Assembly: GCA_014380965.1 (NCBI GenBank)
Contig: JACMIV010000287.1
Location: 1-8,429 of the forward strand
Direction of reading: 5' to 3'
Length of the DNA: 8,429 nucleotides
DNA from: Rhizobiaceae bacterium
GTDB taxonomy: Bacteria; Pseudomonadota; Alphaproteobacteria; Rhizobiales; Rhizobiaceae
In this document: positions 1 through 5,166 of the stretch, piece by piece
Numbering within the stretch: the stretch's first letter is position 1
Layout of the letters: each line of letters begins with the position of its first letter
The notes under the pieces: model-generated
Seen by the model: only the letters and a program-made list of their open reading frames with translations
Database searches by the model: none
What the model was told of the DNA's origin: nothing
Position numbers and translations under genes: made by a program

Positions 1-2
1 CT

Positions 3-659
3 CGACACCGCGCGTCGGCCGACGGCCGTCCTTCAAGGGCTGCGCTTCGCGCAGGCGAGGGGCGGCGGGCGGGGCCACGCAGCGTCCTCGTCGATGTCGG
101 CAGCGGGCGCTTCGTGGAGGGGACACCCTCTCAGCAGGCGCGTCTCGACGTCGCGAGAGTCTGGGCGAATTGGCAGATCGCGCGGGTGCGCAGCGTCGAC
201 CCGAGATGGCGGCCGCAACCCGGCCTGTCCTCGACGCTGGAGGGCGAGATCCTGCAGCAGCAAAGCGTCCTGCGGCAGGGCGAGGCCCATCTCAGGAGTC
301 TTCGGCGGCGCATCGGCGACAATGGCGGCCCGCCGCTGGAGCTTCCGCCGGCGCTTCCGCTTCGCTCGGCGCAGGAGATTCTGACGCCGGGCGGTCGGGT
401 TCTGGGCTACCGCTTCAGCGGGGCGCGGCCCGACATCTACACTCTGTCGCAGAGCGAATTCGACGCCGCTTTGCGGCTGCTGACGAATGGCCGGAGGGAA
501 ATTCTCCCTCCCGACAGCTACCCGGGTGTATATTATGAGCTCCCAGACCGGTGCGTCATCGGCGTCCGCAACAGTCTTCGCAACGGGATGACTATCGACA
601 TCATAGAATCTGGAACAAGGCTTCCGCTTTATCCGAAAACGAAATTCCGTCGGAGATAG
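3..659 (+). CDS. C-terminal part of a probable polymorphic-toxin-like protein (5' end outside window)
   Basis: The frame is open from the left edge, so this is probably the 3' part of a longer gene. The first in-frame start of note is a GTG at 114 (181 residues), but it has no convincing ribosome site and the coding signal continues upstream. Numbered from that GTG: residues 1-65 are polar and helix-prone, with many Arg and Gln; residues 67-75 read IGDNGGPPL, a Gly/Pro linker; and residues 90-181 form a compact basic domain with the stretches GVYYELPDR (138-146) and GVRNS..NGMTIDI (150-163), ending in RRR. There is no signal peptide or membrane segment in the visible part. The small separate C-terminal domain, and a small gene 4 bases downstream, match toxin tip plus immunity gene. 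The GVR-S-G-TIDI pattern resembles small RNase toxin domains as I remember them; that is inference. It could instead be an ordinary hypothetical protein. Confidence 0.6.
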   Translation, partial: RHRASADGRPSRAALRAGEGRRAGPRSVLVDVGSGRFVEGTPSQQARLDVARVWANWQIARVRSVDPRWRPQPGLSSTLEGEILQQQSVLRQGEAHLRSLRRRIGDNGGPPLELPPALPLRSAQEILTPGGRVLGYRFSGARPDIYTLSQSEFDAALRLLTNGRREILPPDSYPGVYYELPDRCVIGVRNSLRNGMTIDIIESGTRLPLYPKTKFRRR

Positions 660-663
660 TGCC

Positions 664-1038
664 ATGCGAGAACATGTCATCAATCCAACAACCGGCGTTT
701 TAATCACCGACTGGATAAGGTGGTGGCATCTCAGTATCGAAGACGTGCATGCTGGACTCGATACGCCTATTTCGGCTGCCCGCAGATACGGCCTCGATGC
801 AGAGGAAACGCTCGAGTTCATCCGAAGAAGTCTTCGGGCGCTTCTGGACCAAGGCGCTATTCCGGTCGTTCTCCCTGGAACCGGGCGGTATCGCTATGTC
901 CGGACCAATCGATACGGCACGCGGCGCGACGAGATCGTGGAAGGCGTCATTGCGGAATGGCAGACGCGGGGTGACCGGCCGATGGCGTGGGGCGATTACG
1001 CCTTCACGATGCCGGAGAATCTGACGATCCTCCGCTGA
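664..1038 (+). CDS. Small cytoplasmic protein, candidate immunity protein for the upstream toxin-like gene
   Basis: This gene encodes 124 residues and starts with ATG. A GGAG at 652-655 lies inside the end of the upstream gene, 8 bases before the start, so the two are probably translationally coupled. I do not recognise the family. The N-terminus is aromatic (DWIRWW, residues 19-24). A predicted amphipathic helix follows (about 46-64), then a short strand-like GAIPVV segment, a basic Tyr/Arg-rich turn (about 72-88) and an acidic helix with EWQ. There is no signal peptide, membrane segment or DNA-binding motif. Small size, cytoplasmic location, immediate position after a probable toxin tip and lower G+C than the rest of the window (about 48% in its first 60 bases) are what one expects of an immunity gene. 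Coding status is well supported; the immunity role is inferred from context only. Confidence 0.75.
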   Translation: MREHVINPTTGVLITDWIRWWHLSIEDVHAGLDTPISAARRYGLDAEETLEFIRRSLRALLDQGAIPVVLPGTGRYRYVRTNRYGTRRDEIVEGVIAEWQTRGDRPMAWGDYAFTMPENLTILR

Positions 1039-1058
1039 CCGGGACGAGCGCGTCCGGG
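1039..1058 (+). terminator. Weak hairpin after the immunity candidate, doubtful terminator
   Basis: Immediately after the stop codon, GGACG (1042-1046) pairs with CGTCC (1051-1055) across an AGCG loop. After one G-G mismatch, two more C-G pairs extend the stem. No T-tract follows, so this is at best a weak or factor-dependent terminator, or a 3'-end stabilising structure. Confidence 0.25.
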
Positions 1059-1079
1059 GACTGCGACGGGTCGGCCAAT

Positions 1080-1117
1080 CTTACCAAGATTTCATCGCGC
1101 CGCAGTGCTGCGGTAAG
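1080..1117. promoter_or_regulatory. Nested inverted repeats upstream of degP, possible operator
   Basis: A perfect 14-base dyad, CCGCAGTGCTGCGG, lies at 1100-1113. Around it sits a second perfect inverted pair, CTTACC (1080-1085) and GGTAAG (1112-1117), which shares two bases with the dyad. It lies just upstream of a -10-like sequence at 1127-1133, so a regulator bound here would cover the -35 region of the degP promoter. As RNA the inner dyad could also form a small hairpin. The symmetry is directly visible; a regulatory role is inference. Confidence 0.35.
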
Positions 1118-1126
1118 TTCGAAGCC

Positions 1127-1133
1127 CCTATCT
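1127..1133 (+). promoter_or_regulatory. Possible -10 element of the degP promoter
   Basis: CCTATCT fits the CYTATNT -10 pattern described for heat-shock sigma factor (RpoH) promoters in alphaproteobacteria, which would suit degP. I could not find a good CTTGAA-type -35 box about 17 bases upstream, where the dyad lies instead, so the call is weak. It would give a leader of about 115 bases. Confidence 0.22.
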
Positions 1134-1255
1134 ATAGCCGGGATGGCAGGGCGTGGCGGGAAGCCGGCGTCGCTGCCGCCTCGGGGTGTCGGGACGCGGA
1201 GCGTCTTCCGGTCGGCCTGTCCCGAGGGTCGAATGGTCCACGGAAAGGGATTACG

Positions 1256-2782
1256 ATGCGAGAGAACGTTAAGACCCCCAAGCGCAATCGCCTCCTTGCC
1301 GCCGTCGTCGCCGCGGGCCTTGCCGGCACCGCGTTCGCGGGCGGCGTGATGACGAATACAAGCGAAAGTCTGGCAGAGGCCGTCTCGGTTCCGGCGCCTC
1401 AGCAGACGTTCGGTTTTGCCGACGTCGTCGAGAAGGTGACCCCGGCTGTGGTTTCGGTGCGCGTCAAGGAGAAGGTGTCGGATGTGTCCTCCGACGAGAC
1501 CGACCGGGCGAACCCGTTCGAGAGCCTGCCCGACGATCATCCGATGCGCCGCTTCTTCGAGTTCGGCCAGCCCGGCCAGCCGGGTGCGCCCGGAACGCCG
1601 CCTCGCGGGCCTCGCCGGGAGAATCGGCAGGCGACGGCGCAAGGGTCGGGCTTCTTCATCTCCGACGACGGCTACATCGTCACCAACAATCACGTCGTGG
1701 AAGACGGCGAGAACTTCACGATCGTGATGAACGACGGCAAGGAATATGACGCGCGCCTGATCGGCACCGACAAGCGCACGGATCTCGCCGTCCTGAAGGT
1801 CGATGCCGACAACCAAAAGTTCACCTATGTCGAATTCGGCGACGATTCCAAGACGCGGATCGGCGAGTGGGTGGTCGCGGTCGGCAATCCGTTCGGCCTT
1901 GGCGGGTCGGTGACGGCGGGCATCATCTCGGCGCGCGGCCGCGACATCGGCGCCGGGCCCTATGACGACTTCCTGCAGATCGACGCGGCGGTGAACCGCG
2001 GCAACTCCGGCGGCCCCGCCTTCGATCTTTCCGGCAAGGTGATCGGCGTCAACACCGCGATCTTCTCGCCCTCGGGCGGCAATGTCGGCATCGCCTTCGC
2101 GATCCCCGCCTCGACGGCGAAGACCGTCGTCGCTTCGCTGCGCGAGGGCGTCAACGTCGAGCGCGGCTGGCTCGGCGTCCAGATCGCGCCGGTGACGGAC
2201 GACATCGCCGAGGCCGTCGGCCTCTCCAACGAAGAGGGCGCGATCGTCACGCTGCCGGAGACGAACACGCCCGCCGCCGAGGCGGGTATCGAGACCGGCG
2301 ACGTGATCACCGCGGTGAACGGCGAGGCGGTGGCGAACCCGCGCGAACTTTCCCGTAAGGTCGCGGGATTTGCGCCGGGCACGACGATCGATATCAAGGT
2401 TTGGCGCGGCAACGGCGAGCAGACGATTGCGGTCAAGCTCGGCAATCTCAACTCGCTCGACGAGTCGGCCTCCGTCGGCGGCCCCTCCCTTGGCGCTCCG
2501 GTCGATCCCTCTTCGCTGTCGGGCTACGGGCTCACCCTAACGCCGTCCGAAGACGGCGCGGGCGTCGTCGTGACCGAGGTCGAGCCGGCGTCTCCCGCGG
2601 CCGAACGCGGCATGTCGGCCGGCGACGTGATCGTCTCGATCAACGGCAAGGCGGTGAAGACGCAGCGCGAGGTGCGCGACGCGCTAGCGGCCGCCGACAA
2701 GAGTGGCCGCAAGGCGGCGCTCTTCCAATTGCGGACCGGCGACCAGAACCGCTTCGTGGCGTTGCCGATCGAAAAGGGCTAA
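1256..2782 (+). CDS. degP: Do/DegP family periplasmic serine protease-chaperone (HtrA)
   Basis: This gene encodes 508 residues, normal for DegP. The ATG is preceded by GGAAAGGG at 1242-1249, spaced 6 bases. The signal peptide has a basic start (KRNR, 9-12), a hydrophobic core at 13-27 and a likely cleavage after AFA (26-28), so the enzyme acts in the periplasm. The trypsin-like domain spans about 50-295 and carries the complete triad: His146 (TNNHVV), Asp176 (TDLAVL) and Ser251 (GNSGG). PDZ1 lies at about 303-396 and PDZ2 at about 422-505, the two-PDZ layout of DegP rather than DegS. The family degrades or refolds misfolded envelope proteins as oligomeric cages. Before the catalytic core, the regulatory loop contains four Gly-X-Pro triplets (104-115) and an Arg-rich tail. 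A strong terminator follows, so degP is probably its own transcription unit upstream of the two-component genes. Assignment is secure; which numbered DegP paralogue it is cannot be told. Confidence 0.96.
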   Translation: MRENVKTPKRNRLLAAVVAAGLAGTAFAGGVMTNTSESLAEAVSVPAPQQTFGFADVVEKVTPAVVSVRVKEKVSDVSSDETDRANPFESLPDDHPMRRFFEFGQPGQPGAPGTPPRGPRRENRQATAQGSGFFISDDGYIVTNNHVVEDGENFTIVMNDGKEYDARLIGTDKRTDLAVLKVDADNQKFTYVEFGDDSKTRIGEWVVAVGNPFGLGGSVTAGIISARGRDIGAGPYDDFLQIDAAVNRGNSGGPAFDLSGKVIGVNTAIFSPSGGNVGIAFAIPASTAKTVVASLREGVNVERGWLGVQIAPVTDDIAEAVGLSNEEGAIVTLPETNTPAAEAGIETGDVITAVNGEAVANPRELSRKVAGFAPGTTIDIKVWRGNGEQTIAVKLGNLNSLDESASVGGPSLGAPVDPSSLSGYGLTLTPSEDGAGVVVTEVEPASPAAERGMSAGDVIVSINGKAVKTQREVRDALAAADKSGRKAALFQLRTGDQNRFVALPIEKG

Positions 2783-2846
2783 CGGAGCCTCGAGGTGAAG
2801 GGGGCAGGGCTTGGCCGCCTTGCCTCCGTCCTCCGTTGCGCTTCGG

Positions 2847-2888
2847 GGCGCCGTGTCGCTGAACCGCGACGCGGCGCCTATTTTCGTT
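2847..2888 (+). terminator. Strong intrinsic terminator after degP
   Basis: GGCGCCGTGTCGC (2847-2859) pairs with GCGACGCGGCGCC (2866-2878) over 13 positions, with a single T-G wobble, around the six-base loop TGAACC. TATTTTCGTT follows immediately. The stem and T-rich tail are the standard Rho-independent form. It lies about 65 bases after the degP stop and separates degP from the regulator-kinase-glnE unit. Confidence 0.85.
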
Positions 2889-2912
2889 CGGCTCCCACGT
2901 CTGGACGGCACG

Positions 2913-2928
2913 CTTTCACACACGAAAG
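2913..2928. promoter_or_regulatory. Inverted repeat CTTTC-N6-GAAAG upstream of the response regulator
   Basis: A perfect 5-base inverted repeat with an ACACAC spacer lies between the degP terminator and the regulator start. The promoter of the downstream operon has to fall in this short gap if the terminator works. A weak -35/-10 pair can be drawn (TGGACG at 2902-2907, AAAGAT at 2925-2930, 17 bases apart). An operator for autoregulation by the adjacent regulator is possible but inferred; OmpR-type regulators more often bind direct repeats. Confidence 0.25.
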
Positions 2929-2937
2929 ATCATTCCC

Positions 2938-3651
2938 ATGGCGTTATCCGCGCAGTCCGCTACATCGAACTGCATGCGAATTCTGATCATCGAAGACGAC
3001 CGGGAGGCGGCTGCCTATCTCGTGAAGGCGCTGAAGGAAGCCGGTCACATCGCCGACCACGCCGCCGATGGCACTTCGGGCTTCCATATGGCGGACACGC
3101 GCGACTACGACGTCATCGTGGTCGACCGCATGCTTCCCGAGCGAGACGGCCTTTCGGTCATCTCCGGCCTTCGCGAGAAGGGGAACGGGACGCCGGCGCT
3201 GATCCTTTCCGCTCTCGGACAAGTGGACGACCGTGTCACGGGGCTCCGCGCCGGTGGCGACGATTATCTGGCCAAGCCCTACGCCTTCTCCGAACTGCTC
3301 GCGCGCGTCGAGGTGCTGGGCCGCCGGCGGGGCGGGCGGGACGTCGAGACGAGCTACAAGGTCGGCGATCTCGACCTCGACCGGCTGTCGCACGAGGTGA
3401 AGCGCGCCGGCAAGCCGATCGTGCTGCAGCCGCGCGAGTTCCGCCTGCTCGAATATCTCATGAAGAATGCCGGTCAGGTGGTGACGCGCACCATGCTGCT
3501 CGAGAATGTCTGGGATTATCATTTCGATCCGCAGACCAATGTCATCGACGTGCACATTTCCCGCCTTCGTTCGAAGATCGAGCGCGATGTCGGCCCTCCT
3601 CTGCTGCACACGGTGCGCGGCTCGGGCTACATCATGCGCGTCGGCGAGTAG
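2938..3651 (+). CDS. OmpR/PhoB-type two-component response regulator
   Basis: This gene encodes 237 residues from the first ATG. The receiver domain (about 13-125) has the acidic pocket Glu19-Asp20-Asp21, the phosphoacceptor Asp63, Ser91 and Lys113, which is followed by Pro as usual. The winged-helix DNA-binding domain (about 140-235) ends in the typical R-LR-KIE and TVRGSGY pattern. The protein should bind promoters when phosphorylated by the kinase encoded 57 bases downstream. The start is uncertain: an internal ATG at 2974 (Met13, MRILIIEDD) is where family members normally begin and would give 225 residues. Neither ATG has a good Shine-Dalgarno; GAAAG at 2924-2928 gives slight support to the first. 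Proximity to degP invites comparison with envelope-stress systems, but the target genes cannot be read from sequence. The terminator upstream suggests this is the first gene of its operon. Confidence 0.93.
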   Translation: MALSAQSATSNCMRILIIEDDREAAAYLVKALKEAGHIADHAADGTSGFHMADTRDYDVIVVDRMLPERDGLSVISGLREKGNGTPALILSALGQVDDRVTGLRAGGDDYLAKPYAFSELLARVEVLGRRRGGRDVETSYKVGDLDLDRLSHEVKRAGKPIVLQPREFRLLEYLMKNAGQVVTRTMLLENVWDYHFDPQTNVIDVHISRLRSKIERDVGPPLLHTVRGSGYIMRVGE

Positions 3652-3708
3652 AGGCGCGCGAGGGGCTGCAATGAGGCGGAGGATGGCGGGCAAGGGGCGA
3701 GCGGCGGC

Positions 3709-5166
3709 ATGCGGCGACCCCGGCTGATGCCGCGCGTCAGCGCGCTCATGCGGATGACGGCCGTTCGTCTTTCCGCCATCTATCTCGCCCTGTTCGCGGT
3801 TTTCGCCGTCGTTCTCGTCGTCTACGTCACGGCGACGGCGGCCTCGATCCTGAAGACGCAGAGCCGGGAGGCGATCGCCGAGGAGATCGGCGAACTCGGC
3901 CGCGTCTACTACAATGCCGGCATCATCGGCATCGTCCGCTCGATCGAGCGGCGGTCCCGGCAGCCGGGCGCTTCGCTCTATCTGGTGACGGATTCGACGG
4001 GACGGATCCTTGCCGGCAATGTCGAGAGCCTCGAGCCGGGCACCCTCGACAAGACGGGCTTCACCGACGAGGCTTTCGCCTACGAGCGCTTCGCGGACGA
4101 CGTTGAGGAGCGCTATCATATGGCGCTCGCCGAGATCGTCAGCCTGCCGAACGGGATGCGGATCCTTGTCGGGCGCGATCAAGCCGAGCAGGAGCGGTTT
4201 CGCGTCATCGTCCAGCGCGCCCTGATCCTCGCGCTCGGGCTGATGGGGGCGGGGGCGCTGCTCGCTTGGTTCGTCGTCGGCCGCCGGGCGCTCCAGCGCC
4301 TCGACCAGATGTCGGCATCGAGCGCCCGCATCCTCGGCGGCGACCTTGGCGAGCGCCTGCCCGTGACCGGTGCGAACGACGAGTTCGACCGTCTTTCCGC
4401 CAATCTCAACACGCTGCTCGCCCGCGTCGCACTGCTCCAGGAGGGGCTGCGGCAGGTGTCGGACAACATCGCCCACGACCTGAAGACCCCGCTGACGCGC
4501 CTTCGAAACCGCGCAGAGGGTGCGCTCGCCGAGGCGCTCGGCGGCGGCGATCCGCGCGCGGCGCTGGAGAGCAACATTGCGGAAGCGGACCAGATGATCC
4601 GCACCTTCGACGCGCTTCTGATGATCAGCCGCGTCGAGGCCGGCTTCCATCCCGCCGAAAAAGGCCCGCTCGACGTGGCCAGGATCGTCGCCGATGTCGC
4701 CGAACTCTACGAGCCGCTCGCCGATGAGGCCGGGGCGCGTCTCGTAGTGGAGGCGCAGGGGCCGGTCGAGGCGCATGTCAGCCGCGAGCTGATCAGCCAG
4801 GCGCTCTCCAATCTCATCGACAATGCGTTGAAATACGCCGCCCGCGAGGATGGCAGCGAGAGCGTCGTGACCGTCGCGCTGGAGCGGCGCGGCGAGCGCT
4901 GCCGCCTGTCGGTCGCAGACGATGGTCCCGGCATTCCCGAAGACCGGCGCGTCCGCGTCCTCGAGCGCTTCTACCGCCTCGACGAAAGTCGCACGAAGCC
5001 GGGATCGGGTCTCGGGCTGTCTTTGGTCCAGGCCATCGCGCAGCTTCACGGTGGACGCCTCGCTCTTGAGGATGCGGCGCCGGGCCTTAGGGTCGTGCTC
5101 GACTTCCCCCTCGACGGAAAGGCTGCGGCCGGTGATGACGCGAGATTCAAGCCCGAGGAGACCTGA
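3709..5166 (+). CDS. Membrane sensor histidine kinase, partner of the adjacent regulator
   Basis: This gene encodes 485 residues. The ATG at 3709 has AAGGGG (3692-3697) 11 bases upstream; in-frame Met7, Met14 and Met16 are alternatives. It has transmembrane helix 1 at about 20-42, an extracytoplasmic sensor region at about 43-169, transmembrane helix 2 at about 170-190 and a HAMP linker at about 191-243. The dimerisation domain carries the phosphorylated His256 (NIAHDLKTPL). The ATP-binding domain has the N box (NLIDNALKY, 368-376), G1 box (DDGPGIP, 404-410) and G2 box (GSGLGL, 432-437). All catalytic motifs are intact, so it should autophosphorylate and transfer phosphate to the upstream regulator's Asp63. 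The sensor region has no domain I can name; a short GRILAGN segment (98-104) resembles other rhizobial-type kinases. The last 32 bases overlap the start of glnE. The ligand is unknown. Confidence 0.95.
   Translation: MRRPRLMPRVSALMRMTAVRLSAIYLALFAVFAVVLVVYVTATAASILKTQSREAIAEEIGELGRVYYNAGIIGIVRSIERRSRQPGASLYLVTDSTGRILAGNVESLEPGTLDKTGFTDEAFAYERFADDVEERYHMALAEIVSLPNGMRILVGRDQAEQERFRVIVQRALILALGLMGAGALLAWFVVGRRALQRLDQMSASSARILGGDLGERLPVTGANDEFDRLSANLNTLLARVALLQEGLRQVSDNIAHDLKTPLTRLRNRAEGALAEALGGGDPRAALESNIAEADQMIRTFDALLMISRVEAGFHPAEKGPLDVARIVADVAELYEPLADEAGARLVVEAQGPVEAHVSRELISQALSNLIDNALKYAAREDGSESVVTVALERRGERCRLSVADDGPGIPEDRRVRVLERFYRLDESRTKPGSGLGLSLVQAIAQLHGGRLALEDAAPGLRVVLDFPLDGKAAAGDDARFKPEET

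Noticed and set aside
33..821. 262-codon reverse frame opposite the toxin-like gene and the start of the immunity candidate
   Set aside because: The forward pair has a proper ribosome site and gene-junction structure; the reverse translation is Arg/Pro/Ala-rich with no recognisable feature.
1004..1816. 270-codon reverse frame covering the degP upstream region and N-terminal half
   Set aside because: Most of it is antisense to degP, and the part over 1039-1255 shows no ribosome site or protein family pattern.
3649..3708. Regulator and kinase lie in the same frame, separated by one TAG and 19 open codons, suggesting a read-through fusion
   Set aside because: One chance in three for any neighbouring pair; there is no read-through signal, the kinase has its own ATG and ribosome site, and separate regulator and kinase are the family norm.
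4922..5134. Upstream extension of glnE to an ATG at 4922
   Set aside because: It would add 71 residues that lie entirely within the kinase ATP-binding domain coding sequence, are Ser/Arg-rich and do not resemble a GlnE N-terminus.
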